DNA of 64,000 nt from Flavobacterium tiangeerense (GTDB lineage: Bacteria > Bacteroidota > Bacteroidia > Flavobacteriales > Flavobacteriaceae), in contig NZ_VLKO01000006.1 of NCBI RefSeq assembly GCF_007830355.1, positions 1 through 64,000 on the forward strand, given 5' to 3'. The translations under genes and the position numbers were made by a program. Below the pieces are notes generated by a model, which saw only the letters and a list, made by a program, of their open reading frames with translations, did no database searches and was not told where the DNA came from. Positions 26,546 through 34,531 of this stretch are shown piece by piece; positions within the stretch are counted from its first letter, which is position 1, and the number at the start of each line of letters is the position of its first letter.

Positions 26546-27054
26546 TAGGTCATAGCGGCAAATACAACATGATTTAAAATTTTATCTCTTCCGTTCAAAA
26601 AACGCAGTTCCATCAAGAAATTACATTGAACAACCACACCGCCTAGCTTTTCTACAAGTTCACAAACTGCCTTTGCCGTTCCGCCAGTAGCCAAAACATC
26701 ATCATGAACAAGCACACGGTCCCCTTTTTATATGGCATCTACATGAATTTCTAAACTATCTGTGCCATACTCTAAATCATAACTAGCCGAAATGGTCTTA
26801 TAAGGCAATTTATTAGGCTTACTAACAGGGATAAAACCCACCTTCAACTCTTGCGCTAATAAAGTTCCAAAGAAAAATCCACGACTCTCTACCCCAACAA
26901 CCTTATCAATTTTTAAATTTTCCACACCTGATAACAATATTTTAAGGCATTCATTCCTTGCTTCGGGATCAAGAAGCAGTGGAGTGATGTCTTTAAACAA
27001 AATTCCTTCCTTTGGAAATCCCTGAATATCACGGATATAATTTTTTAAAATCAT
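26542..27054 (-). pseudogene. apt: Adenine phosphoribosyltransferase, broken by one in-frame stop
   Basis: Read from the ATG at 27054 this frame gives the Apt N-terminus (IRDIQGFPKEGILFKDITPLL, VVGVESRGFFFG, NKLPYKTISASYDLEYGTDSLEIH). It then meets TAA at 26728-26730, after residue 108. Beyond the stop the same frame continues with [20 protein letters not shown], the PRPP-binding loop, and ends at a normal stop at 26542. The total of 170 codons is exactly the usual Apt length, so this is one nonsense codon where Gln (CAA) is expected, not a frameshift. Without the PRPP loop the 108-residue product cannot catalyse adenine + PRPP to AMP. It could be a true pseudogene, a sequencing error, or read through. 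Confidence 0.88.
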
Positions 27055-27081
27055 TTTTTTTATTTTTTTACAATTTTACAC

Positions 27082-27111
27082 TTGCAAATTACACATTTAT
27101 GCCTATATTTG
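27082..27111 (+). promoter_or_regulatory. Promoter of tRNA-Arg
   Basis: TTG (27082-27084), 19 bases, then TATATTTG (27104-27111). Transcription would start about 30 bases before the mature tRNA. Confidence 0.85.
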
Positions 27112-27147
27112 CACCCGCAAGCAAGACAATAAGTCGCTTCGCAAAAA

Positions 27148-27221
27148 GGCCTTGTGGCGCAACTGAATAGCGCACTTGATTACGGCTCAAGAGGTTACTG
27201 GTTTGAATCCAGTCAAGGTCA
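27148..27221 (+). tRNA. tRNA-Arg (anticodon ACG)
   Basis: A 74-nt cloverleaf. The acceptor GGCCTTG pairs with CAAGGTC (one G-U pair), the D arm is GCGC/GCGC, the anticodon arm is CTTGA-TTACGGC-TCAAG with anticodon ACG, and the T arm is ACTGG-TTTGAAT-CCAGT. The discriminator is A and CCA is not encoded. A consensus promoter precedes it and a terminator follows. Confidence 0.96.
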
Positions 27222-27225
27222 CTTT

Positions 27226-27270
27226 AAAATCCTTAAACACACTGTTATCAGTAGTTTAAGGATTTTTTTT
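27226..27270 (+). terminator. Intrinsic terminator of tRNA-Arg
   Basis: AAAATCCTTAAAC (27226-27238) pairs with GTTTAAGGATTTT (27254-27266), with an inner ACTG/CAGT stem, then a T run. Confidence 0.92.
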
Positions 27271-27299
27271 GTACTATTTTTTTTATTTACTTTATAAAA

Positions 27300-27337
27300 A
27301 TACAAAATCCCTATTTGATACTCTCAAAATAGGGATT
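27300..27337 (-). terminator. Terminator of the alcohol dehydrogenase gene
   Basis: AATCCCTATTT (27306-27316) pairs with AAATAGGGATT (27327-27337). On the minus strand the stem is followed by a T-rich tract. It lies 27 bases past the stop. Confidence 0.8.
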
Positions 27338-27363
27338 ATAATATAAAATGTATTCTCTTGAGA

Positions 27364-28407
27364 TTATAGTGTAGCCATATCAATTACAAAACGGTAACGC
27401 ACATCCCCTTTTGTCATACGGTCATACGCTTCATGAATGTCTTTGATATCGATTAATTCAATATCTGATACAATACCATTTGCAGCGCAGTAATCAAGCA
27501 TTTCCTGTGTTTCAGGCAATCCTCCTATTAATGATCCTGCTAAACTTCGTCTTCCTCCTATTAAACTAAAGGCATGAATTTCATAGGGTGTTGGAGGTAC
27601 TCCCACGCATATATGCACACCATTAACACGTAATAATGATAAGTACAGATTTAAATCATGAGGAGCAGATACGGTATCTAGAATAAAATCAAATGTTCCT
27701 GCTGCTTTAGCTAATTGTTTTTCATCTTTGGTCACAATAAAATGATGCGCCCCTAGTTTTTTTGCATCTTGTTCTTTATCCGGTGAAGTACTCAAAACAG
27801 TCACTTCAGCACCAAAAGCAACACCAAACTTAACGGCCATGTGTCCAAGTCCACCAAGACCTAGTACAGCCAGTTTATGTCCTTTTCCTACTTTCCAATG
27901 TCTCAAAGGTGAATATGTTGTAATTCCTGCACACAATAATGGAGCTACTGCTGCTAGGTCTAATTTATCTGATATGTGTAAAACAAAATCCTCATGAACT
28001 ACAATTGTGTTCGAATACCCTCCGTATGTAGGTGTAACACCATCTTGACCAAGTGCATTATACGTATCTGTTCTTCCGTTGATACAAAATTGTTCTAATC
28101 CCTCTTTACAATTTTCACAAGTTCTACACGAGTCCACAAGACAGCCTGTTCCCGCTAAATCACCTACTTTAAATCGTGTAACTTTTTCTCCTACTCCAAC
28201 TACTTTACCAACAATTTCATGTCCAGGTACCATTGGGTAAATAGATCCTCCCCAATCATCTTTTATTTGATGTAAGTCACTATGACAAACACCACAAAAT
28301 TGTATATCAAACTGAACATCATGTGGCCCAAGAGCTCTTCGTTCAAAATTCCAAGGCGCTAAATCTGATTTGGCATCTTGTGCCGCATATCCTTTTGTAA
28401 GTATCAT
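27364..28407 (-). CDS. Zinc-dependent NAD(P) alcohol dehydrogenase (MDR family, CAD/YahK type)
   Basis: A 347-residue medium-chain dehydrogenase. Catalytic zinc ligands appear in CGVCHSD (about residue 38) and GHEIVG (about 61), and the structural zinc cluster CRTCENCKEGLEQFC lies near 97-113. The Rossmann motif GLGGLGHMAVKF is near residue 177. The sequence PGHEIVGKVVGVG and the cluster spacing place it in the cinnamyl-alcohol-dehydrogenase/YahK group, broad-range aldehyde reductases. Its physiological substrate is unknown. It is monocistronic, with its own terminator and a long upstream gap. Confidence 0.92.
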   Translation of the reverse strand: MILTKGYAAQDAKSDLAPWNFERRALGPHDVQFDIQFCGVCHSDLHQIKDDWGGSIYPMVPGHEIVGKVVGVGEKVTRFKVGDLAGTGCLVDSCRTCENCKEGLEQFCINGRTDTYNALGQDGVTPTYGGYSNTIVVHEDFVLHISDKLDLAAVAPLLCAGITTYSPLRHWKVGKGHKLAVLGLGGLGHMAVKFGVAFGAEVTVLSTSPDKEQDAKKLGAHHFIVTKDEKQLAKAAGTFDFILDTVSAPHDLNLYLSLLRVNGVHICVGVPPTPYEIHAFSLIGGRRSLAGSLIGGLPETQEMLDYCAANGIVSDIELIDIKDIHEAYDRMTKGDVRYRFVIDMATL

Positions 28408-28756
28408 AATAAGTAAATTTAATTGTTATAAAATTATGAAATTTTAACTTATCAATAATTTTAAAGAGTTATATAATTACAATCAAATTATCAATCAACA
28501 GCAAAAGATTATGTAAGCTTAAAATATAATTTGGATAAGAAGAAATTGATCAAACTATATTTAAGAAAGTATTAGGTAGGCTAAACTTAATTTGATATCA
28601 GCAATTCAAATCATGATCGAATAGTACAAAAAACTAAATACTAAGCCAATATTTATGAGATTTTAGAACAATAATTGTTGCCGTTTTTTTCAAAATGTCA
28701 CTGTACAATGTGTTCCTTTGTAAAAGAATTCATTTCCATAATATTCAAACAATACA
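28408..28756. other. Intergenic region between divergent genes
   Basis: 349 bases between the divergent dehydrogenase and pentapeptide genes. It is very AT-rich, with no open frame. I found no exact TAnnTTTG on either strand, so the promoters of both genes remain unplaced. Confidence 0.5.
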
Positions 28757-29326
28757 ATGAACACATACCTCTTTGATAATCATTTTGTTGAAACTAACTA
28801 TAGCGAGCATGAGTTAAATCATCAAGAGTTTGAATGTTGCACTTTTACCAATTGTTCTTTTTCCGAATGCCATTTTATATCCGTGACCTTTATTGATTGT
28901 ACTTTTATAAACTGTTTTTTTACATCCGCAAAAATAAATCACGTTGCGCTACGAAATGTAGTATTTGAACACTGCGAAATTAAAGATGTAAACTTTGCTA
29001 TGTGTGACGCATTTATTTTTAGAATTGGATTTAATAACTGCATTCTTGATTTTTCGAAATTTTATAATTTAAATCTAAAGGAAACACAATTTACAAAATG
29101 CAGTCTAATAGCCGTAGATTTCATGAATACCAATCTAACTCAAGTTATATTTGATCATTGCGATTTGTATAAAAGTGAATTTTCGGGTGCAAATGCGCAT
29201 CATACTGATTTTAAAACAAGTTATAATTACACGATTGATCCAAAAAAGACAAAACTAAAAAAGACCATTTTTTCAAAAAATGAAGTAAAGGGCCTTTTAT
29301 ATCAGTATGATTTAATAATCGAATAA
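28757..29326 (+). CDS. Pentapeptide repeat protein
   Basis: A 189-residue protein built from A(D/N)LxX-type pentapeptides, seen as FECCTFTNCSFSECHF, FIDCTFINCFF and later FMNTNLTQVIFDHCDLYKSEF, which would fold as a right-handed quadrilateral beta-helix. It is unusually Cys-rich at the repeat positions in the first half. Length and layout resemble Qnr/MfpA-like proteins that mimic DNA and protect gyrase, but most chromosomal members of this family have no shown link to quinolone resistance. No partner gene is apparent. Confidence 0.85.
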   Translation: MNTYLFDNHFVETNYSEHELNHQEFECCTFTNCSFSECHFISVTFIDCTFINCFFTSAKINHVALRNVVFEHCEIKDVNFAMCDAFIFRIGFNNCILDFSKFYNLNLKETQFTKCSLIAVDFMNTNLTQVIFDHCDLYKSEFSGANAHHTDFKTSYNYTIDPKKTKLKKTIFSKNEVKGLLYQYDLIIE

Positions 29327-29359
29327 CAACAATAAGTGAAAAGTGTGTGCAGTACAGCA

Positions 29360-29953
29360 TTAACCATGAATGGTTTCACTGTTCCCATATTTTGCAATAA
29401 CTGATTCTTCATAAGCTAGCCATTCTCGCCAGCGTTTTTCTACATCAATTCCTTCGCCGTATTTACGTGCATAGGTTATAAAAGTGGTATAATGACCTGC
29501 TTCACTTTCCATTAATTCTCTGTAGAATAAAGCTAATTCTGGATCCTTAATATTTTCGGATAAAACTTTAAATCGCTCACAACTTCTGGCTTCAATCATT
29601 GCTGAAAAAAGCAAACGCTCCACTAAACTGGATACTCTACTGCCATTACTGCTTTTTTTCATGTACAGGTATAGCTCATTTACATAGTCGTCTTTTCGCT
29701 CTCTGCCCAGTTTTAAGCCTCGCTTAATGATGATATTATGCACTTGCTCAAAATGATCAATTTCTTCTTTGGCTAGAGCCAATAAATCACGAACTAAATC
29801 TTGATGTTCAGAGTTGTTCGTAATAATTGTAATGGCATTTGTAGCTGCTTTTTGTTCGCACCAAGCATGATCCGTTAAGATTTCTTCAATATTTTTCTCA
29901 ACAATATTGACCCATCTGGGATCTGTAGGCAATTGTAATCGTAATACACCCAT
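29360..29953 (-). CDS. miaE: tRNA 2-methylthio-N6-isopentenyl adenosine(37) hydroxylase MiaE
   Basis: A 197-residue ferritin-like di-iron protein that hydroxylates ms2i6A37 in tRNA. It shows the family N-terminus LRLQLPTDPRWVNIVEKN, then the first Glu in DHAWCEQKAA. EEIDHFEQVH (ExxH) and, later, a second Glu...ExxH set (IEARSCERF, ESEAGHYTTF) complete the di-iron site. Length matches the family. The gap upstream holds a palindromic repeat that separates it from glyA. Confidence 0.92.
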   Translation of the reverse strand: MGVLRLQLPTDPRWVNIVEKNIEEILTDHAWCEQKAATNAITIITNNSEHQDLVRDLLALAKEEIDHFEQVHNIIIKRGLKLGRERKDDYVNELYLYMKKSSNGSRVSSLVERLLFSAMIEARSCERFKVLSENIKDPELALFYRELMESEAGHYTTFITYARKYGEGIDVEKRWREWLAYEESVIAKYGNSETIHG

Positions 29954-29974
29954 TTTTTTAGTCTTAAAGTTAGG

Positions 29975-30047
29975 AAGTCGAAAGTCATAAAGTCGAAACT
30001 AAGAAAGAATATTAAATTCTATTCAAAGACTTTCGACTTTCGACTTT
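29975..30047. repeat. Palindromic repeat of AGTCGAAA units
   Basis: AAGTCGAAAGTC (29975-29986) and a second AGTCGAAA copy face GACTTTCGACTTTCGACTTT (30028-30047) in inverted orientation. It lies between glyA and miaE. Confidence 0.75.
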
Positions 30048-30068
30048 AAAACTTAAAAAAGTATTTAT

Positions 30069-31343
30069 TTAGAAAACAAAAATAGCTCTTTCGCTCATCA
30101 TTTCGTTAACTTCATTAGCTACCGCTTCAATTACATCTTCGTTTGTATGATCTACTAATACTCTGTCAATTAAGGCTACAATAGTTTCCATATCTTCTTC
30201 AACAAGACCACGAGTGGTAATAGCTGCTGTACCTACACGAATACCAGAGGTAACAAATGGTGATTTATCATCAAATGGAACCATATTTTTATTTACTGTA
30301 ATTTCAGCTTTAACCAATGCATTTTCAGCTTCTTTACCAGAAATATTTTTATTTCTTAAATCGATTAACATCATGTGATTGTCAGTTCCTCCCGAAATAA
30401 TTTGGTAACCACGTTTTACAAAAGCTTCAGCCATAGCCTTGGCGTTTTTTTGTAATTGTAACGCATAGGTAAAAAATTCGTCTTGTAATGCTTCTCCAAA
30501 AGCAACTGCTTTTGCAGCAATGATATGCATTAAAGGTCCTCCTTGATTACCAGGAAACACAGCTAAATCAAGTAAAGATGACATCATTCTTATTTCTCCT
30601 TTTGGAGTAGTTAAACCAAATGGATTTTCAAAATCCTTACCCATCAAAATTAATCCTCCACGAGGTCCACGTAATGTTTTGTGAGTCGTTGTAGTAACAA
30701 TATGACAATGAGGTAAAGGATCATTCATCAAACCTTTTGCAATAAGTCCTGCAGGATGAGAAATATCAGCTAATAAAATAGCTCCTACGCTGTCAGCAAT
30801 TACTCTAAAACGAGCAAAATCCATATCACGTGAATATGCAGACGCTCCAGCGATAATAAGTTTTGGTTGTTCTATAGTTGCAATTTCTTGAATTTTATCG
30901 TAATCTAATAAACCAGTTTCTGGATCTACACCATAAAAAGAAGGTGTGTATAAACGTCCCGAAAAATTCACAGGTGATCCGTGTGTAAGGTGACCTCCAT
31001 GAGACAAATCAAAACCTAATATTTTATCTCCAGGCTTAATACAAGCATGATATACTGCTGTATTTGCTTGAGATCCTGAATGTGGTTGTACATTAGCATA
31101 AGCAGCACCAAATAATTCTTTGGCTCTATCTATAGCAATTTGTTCCACAACATCAACTACTTCGCAACCTCCGTAGTATCTTTTGCCAGGATATCCTTCG
31201 GCATATTTATTAGTTAGTACAGATCCTGCTGCTTCCATCACTTCGTCACTTACAAAGTTCTCTGATGCTATAAGTTCTAATCCGTGTATTTGTCTTTCTT
31301 GTTCTTCTAGAATAAGGTCAAAAATTTGTTCGTCGCGTTGCAT
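30069..31343 (-). CDS. glyA: Serine hydroxymethyltransferase
   Basis: A 424-residue PLP enzyme that interconverts serine and glycine with transfer of a one-carbon unit to tetrahydrofolate. Visible motifs are [25 protein letters not shown] at the start, [19 protein letters not shown] and the Schiff-base lysine in [14 protein letters not shown] (about residue 222). I chose the ATG at 31343 ([11 protein letters not shown]) over 31379, because the minus-strand -7 element TATTTTTG lies at 31369-31376, so the longer form would begin upstream of transcription. It is divergent from the fumarylacetoacetase gene. Confidence 0.96.
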   Translation of the reverse strand: MQRDEQIFDLILEEQERQIHGLELIASENFVSDEVMEAAGSVLTNKYAEGYPGKRYYGGCEVVDVVEQIAIDRAKELFGAAYANVQPHSGSQANTAVYHACIKPGDKILGFDLSHGGHLTHGSPVNFSGRLYTPSFYGVDPETGLLDYDKIQEIATIEQPKLIIAGASAYSRDMDFARFRVIADSVGAILLADISHPAGLIAKGLMNDPLPHCHIVTTTTHKTLRGPRGGLILMGKDFENPFGLTTPKGEIRMMSSLLDLAVFPGNQGGPLMHIIAAKAVAFGEALQDEFFTYALQLQKNAKAMAEAFVKRGYQIISGGTDNHMMLIDLRNKNISGKEAENALVKAEITVNKNMVPFDDKSPFVTSGIRVGTAAITTRGLVEEDMETIVALIDRVLVDHTNEDVIEAVANEVNEMMSERAIFVF

Positions 31344-31368
31344 TTTTTTGATTTTCGTTAATTTATAG

Positions 31369-31376
31369 CAAAAATA
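31369..31376 (-). promoter_or_regulatory. -7 element of glyA
   Basis: TATTTTTG on the minus strand, 26 bases upstream of the ATG at 31343. The -33 box is unclear. Its position rules out the in-frame ATG at 31379 as the start. Confidence 0.6.
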
Positions 31377-31386
31377 CAAAAAAACG

Positions 31387-31417
31387 TTTGGTTAATACTT
31401 AGATTATAATATATTTG
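31387..31417 (+). promoter_or_regulatory. Promoter of the fumarylacetoacetase gene
   Basis: TTTG (31387-31390), 19 bases, then TATATTTG (31410-31417). It is a full consensus, so the promoter of the broken gene is intact. The predicted leader before the ATG at 31452 is about 28 bases. Confidence 0.85.
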
Positions 31418-31451
31418 ATGAGTAATTTTTTAACAAAATAATTAACATCAT

Positions 31452-32735
31452 ATGCCAATAACAGCAAACGATACCAATAGAAAATCATGGTTAGAAGTAC
31501 CTGAAAACAGTGATTTCCCTATTTAAAATATACCCTTCGGAGTTTTCCTAACAAAAGAAAATATTGTTACTGTAGGAACAAGAATAGGCGACTATGCCAT
31601 AGATCTAGGTGCACTACAACAACTCAATTATTTTGAAGGTATTGAACTTACCGATGATATGTTTATGCAGGATACACTTAATGACTTCATATCAGATGGA
31701 AAAAAAACATGGAGACTGGTAAGAAACCGCATTGCTGAACTCTTTGATGCAAACAATACCAAATTGCAAAATAATACCAAGGACAGAGATATTGTAATCT
31801 TTAGAATGGAAGATGTTGAAATGCAATTACCTGTTTTAATAGGTGATTACACTGATTTTTATTCGAGTAAAGAACATGCAACTAATGTGGGGAAAATGTT
31901 TAGAGATCCTGAAAACGCGTTATTACCTAACTGGCTTCATATTCCAGTAGGTTATCACGGCAGAAGCTCTTCGATAGTGCCGTCTGGAATTCCTGTTCAC
32001 AGACCCATGGGTCAAACATTACCTAACGGAGAAACAAGTCCAGTTTTTGGTCCGTCCCGTTCTGTTGATTTTGAACTTGAAACTGCGTTTATCACCACTG
32101 ACGTCAATATCATGGGTGAAAATATTCCTGTAACGGAGGCCGAAGATTATATTTTTGGGATGGTGTTATTAAATGACTGGAGTGCACGTGATATTCAAAA
32201 ATGGGAATACGTTCCGCTAGGGCCATTTTTAGCTAAAAACTTTGCCTCTTCAATCTCACCATGGATAGTAACTATGGATGCATTAGAACCATTTAGAACA
32301 AAAGGTCCTAAACAAGAGCCTACGCCCCTACCGTATTTACAACAAAAAGGGAAGCATTCATTTGATATAAATCTAGAAGTGGCAATTCAACCTCAAAATG
32401 CTGAACCTACTATAGTTTCTAAGTCTAATTTTAAATACATGTACTGGACTATGAGTCAACAATTGACGCATCACACCTCAAATGGATGTAGAGTGAATTC
32501 TGGAGATATGATGGGATCAGGAACGATATCAGGACCTACTGAAGATAGTTTTGGTTCTATGCTTGAACTTACTTGGGGTGGAAAAAACCCTATAAAAATG
32601 AGCGATAACACAGAGCGTAAATTTATAAATGACAATGATACTGTAATCATGAAAGGTTTTTGCAAAAACGGTCATGTACGTATTGGTTTTGGAGAAGTTT
32701 CAAGCAAGCTATTACCTCCTTTTGTACGAAAATAA
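31452..32735 (+). pseudogene. Fumarylacetoacetase, broken by an in-frame stop at codon 25
   Basis: From the ATG at 31452 the frame reads MPITANDTNRKSWLEVPENS, DFPI, then TAA (31524-31526). The same frame continues as NIPFGVFLTKENIVTVGTRIGDYAIDLG and on to a normal end at 32735. The total is about 427 codons, the usual bacterial length, and family members have Gln (DFPIQNIPFGVF) at the stop. The catalytic part is intact (FELETAFI with metal Glu, WSARDIQKWEY with metal Asp, DMMGSGTISG). Fumarylacetoacetase performs the last step of tyrosine degradation. Internal initiation at 31659 would lose much of the N-terminal SH3-like domain. A sequencing error, a real null mutation or readthrough are all possible. 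Confidence 0.87.
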
Positions 32736-32758
32736 AATTTATATAAAATTACCATTTG

Positions 32759-32797
32759 AAACCTAACAATTATACTATTTTTGTTAGGTTTTTTTTG
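32759..32797 (+). terminator. Intrinsic terminator of the fumarylacetoacetase gene
   Basis: AAACCTAACAA (32759-32769) pairs with TTGTTAGGTTT (32781-32791), followed by a T run. Confidence 0.92.
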
Positions 32798-32809
32798 GCA
32801 TTATATTTG
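32780..32809 (+). promoter_or_regulatory. Promoter of the lipoprotein gene, embedded in the upstream terminator
   Basis: TTTG (32780-32783) lies in the descending arm of the terminator hairpin. After 18 bases comes TATATTTG (32802-32809). An overlapping TTGGCAT-N5-TTGA also resembles a sigma-54 site. Confidence 0.65.
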
Positions 32810-32888
32810 AATTTAGCTTTTTGAAATATTCTTTTCGCTACAATCAAAAAAAACATCGCTCAACATTCTACCTCTAAAATTAACGCTT

Positions 32889-34073
32889 ATGAAAAAAATT
32901 ACTATTCTATTTATCTTATTTATTTTAATTTCTTCCTGTGGAGTAAAGCAAACCCAAAATGCATTAAGCTCAGGCAATTATGATCAAGCAATAGATAATG
33001 CCATTTCAAGTTTAAGAAGTAACAAGGATAAAAAAGGAAAACAAGATTACGTTTATCTCCTGGAAGAGGCTTTCGCCAAAGCTAAAGATAGAGATCTTAA
33101 CTATATTAACTTGTGGACAAAAGAAAATAATCCTGCTCAATTAGAGAAAATTTATAACACCTACGTACAATTAAATCAAAGACAAGAAAACATAAAACCA
33201 ATTTTACCCTTAAAATTATTAAACGAAGGCCGAAATGCAATCTTTCCCTTTGATGACTATAGCGATAAAATTGTAAGTAGTAAAAATGCACTAGCAGCTT
33301 ATTTATACGCAAATGCTAAAAAATTAATGATCTCTACTGATAAAATGAATTTTAGAAAAGCATTTAATGACTTGAATTATCTCAACCAGATTAATCCAAA
33401 CTATAAAGATGTTTTAAAATTAATGGAGGAAGCAAAATTTAAAGGCTGTGATTTTGTTTCGGTTACTACAAAAAATGAGACTAGCATGATTATCCCTGTT
33501 CGTTTGCAAAATGATTTACTTGATTTTAGCACATTCGGGTTAAATGACGCTTGGACTGTGTATCACAACAACAAACAAAAAGGTATTGTTTATGATTATG
33601 GAATGATCATCAATTTTAGAGACATCTTAATTTCACCAGAACAAGTTAAAGAGCGCGAATTTGTTAAAGAACGCGTGATAAAAGACGGTGTAAAAAAACT
33701 TATTGACGCTAATGGCAAAGAAGTTCTAGATGAAAAAGGAAAAGTAGTAATGGTTGACGACTTAAAAACGGTTACCGCTAGAATTTATGAATTCAGACAA
33801 TTTAAGTCTTCACAAGTCACTGCAAAAATTGACTACGTAAATTTAAAAAGCAGCCAACTCATTCAAACATTCCCTATAACAAGTGAGTATATTTTTGAAA
33901 ACATATATGCCACTTGTAATGGAGACAGACGCGCCTCAGACGATAACTATTTTAGCTATTTTGACAGAAAACCAGTTTTGTTTCCTAGTAGCGAACAAAT
34001 GATTTATGACACTGGTCAAGATCTAAAAGCAAAAATTAAAAACATTATTACTCAAAATAGATTTAGAAATTAA
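32889..34073 (+). CDS. Lipoprotein with TPR-like N-terminal half
   Basis: A 394-residue protein with a lipoprotein signal (lipobox ISSC-G, Cys about residue 17). Residues of about 20-170 are helical with TPR-like repeats (ALSSGNYDQAIDNAISSLRSN, KKLMISTDKMNFRKAFNDLNYLNQINPNYKD). The second half is beta-rich with no recognised domain. Similar proteins are common in Flavobacteriaceae without known function. It lies alone between two terminators, with a consensus promoter and a leader of about 70 bases. Confidence 0.82.
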   Translation: MKKITILFILFILISSCGVKQTQNALSSGNYDQAIDNAISSLRSNKDKKGKQDYVYLLEEAFAKAKDRDLNYINLWTKENNPAQLEKIYNTYVQLNQRQENIKPILPLKLLNEGRNAIFPFDDYSDKIVSSKNALAAYLYANAKKLMISTDKMNFRKAFNDLNYLNQINPNYKDVLKLMEEAKFKGCDFVSVTTKNETSMIIPVRLQNDLLDFSTFGLNDAWTVYHNNKQKGIVYDYGMIINFRDILISPEQVKEREFVKERVIKDGVKKLIDANGKEVLDEKGKVVMVDDLKTVTARIYEFRQFKSSQVTAKIDYVNLKSSQLIQTFPITSEYIFENIYATCNGDRRASDDNYFSYFDRKPVLFPSSEQMIYDTGQDLKAKIKNIITQNRFRN

Positions 34074-34095
34074 TCATTATAAATCCTTCATTATC

Positions 34096-34134
34096 AAAAC
34101 TCCTAGAGCGCTGTGTTCTAGGAGTTTTTTTTTT
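34096..34134 (+). terminator. Intrinsic terminator of the lipoprotein gene
   Basis: AAAACTCCTAGA (34096-34107) pairs with TCTAGGAGTTTT (34117-34128), with a T run to 34134. Confidence 0.93.
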
Positions 34135-34182
34135 AAAATAACACAATAGCTCCATAATTTGTTACAAATAAAAATTTTATAG

Positions 34183-34210
34183 TTGTAATTCAAAAAATAA
34201 TGTACTTTTG
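34183..34210 (+). promoter_or_regulatory. Promoter of the arginine biosynthesis cluster
   Basis: TTG (34183-34185), 17 bases, then TACTTTTG (34203-34210). The predicted transcription start near 34217 leaves a leader of about 315 bases before the first gene. Confidence 0.8.
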
Positions 34211-34216
34211 CAACTG

Positions 34217-34531
34217 TGAATAATACAAACGGACATATAACTTCTTTGTCACGGACAAACATGCTAACCGCTTCTCCCGAAGTACGGACACTATAACTAT
34301 AGTTTCCTAGAGCTGTTTCTCATTTATTCATACTTTCATTTTTTTTGTTTTGACATTATCAAACTCTATTGGATTATTATATCCTTTATTTTTTATAGCA
34401 TTTACTGTATTTCACTATAAATCAATACGCTACATCTATTCAGTAGATTTTAGCGCAAATTCATATTGCCTAAAATTCGTTTTAGTTTCTAATCAAAAAT
34501 CATTTTATAACATCCAAATTCTACTTTTGAA
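34217..34531 (+). promoter_or_regulatory. Long 5' leader of the arginine operon
   Basis: The leader contains ACGGACA three times (34229, 34251, 34284), spaced 22 and 33 bases. The first and third copies are followed by ATAACT after 1-2 bases. The second copy lies in the hairpin TTTGTC-ACG-GACAAA, which is enclosed by ACTTC/GAAGT. A role in arginine-responsive control is inference only. Confidence 0.45.

Larger units (their letters stand above)
34074..34531. other. Intergenic region: terminator, promoter and arginine-operon leader
   Basis: 458 bases. In order: the terminator of the lipoprotein gene (34096-34134), a consensus promoter (34183-34210) and a leader of about 310 bases before the acetyltransferase ATG. 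An 11-codon frame (34261-34296) and a 61-codon TTG-started frame (34350-34535) inside it look accidental. Confidence 0.7.

Noticed and set aside
28757..29326. Naming the pentapeptide protein a quinolone resistance determinant (Qnr)
   Set aside because: The fold matches but there is no evidence of gyrase protection; many such proteins are unrelated to resistance.
31344..31379. Upstream start for GlyA adding 12 residues
   Set aside because: The extra codons cover the -7 element of the glyA promoter, and family members begin at [10 protein letters not shown].
26542..32735. Stop-codon reassignment (TAA as Gln)
   Set aside because: Nearly all neighbouring genes end at TAA at the expected length, so TAA is clearly a stop here.
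34261..34296. 11-codon leader peptide MLTASPEVRTL before the arginine genes
   Set aside because: Only one Arg codon, so it does not look like a classic attenuator peptide.
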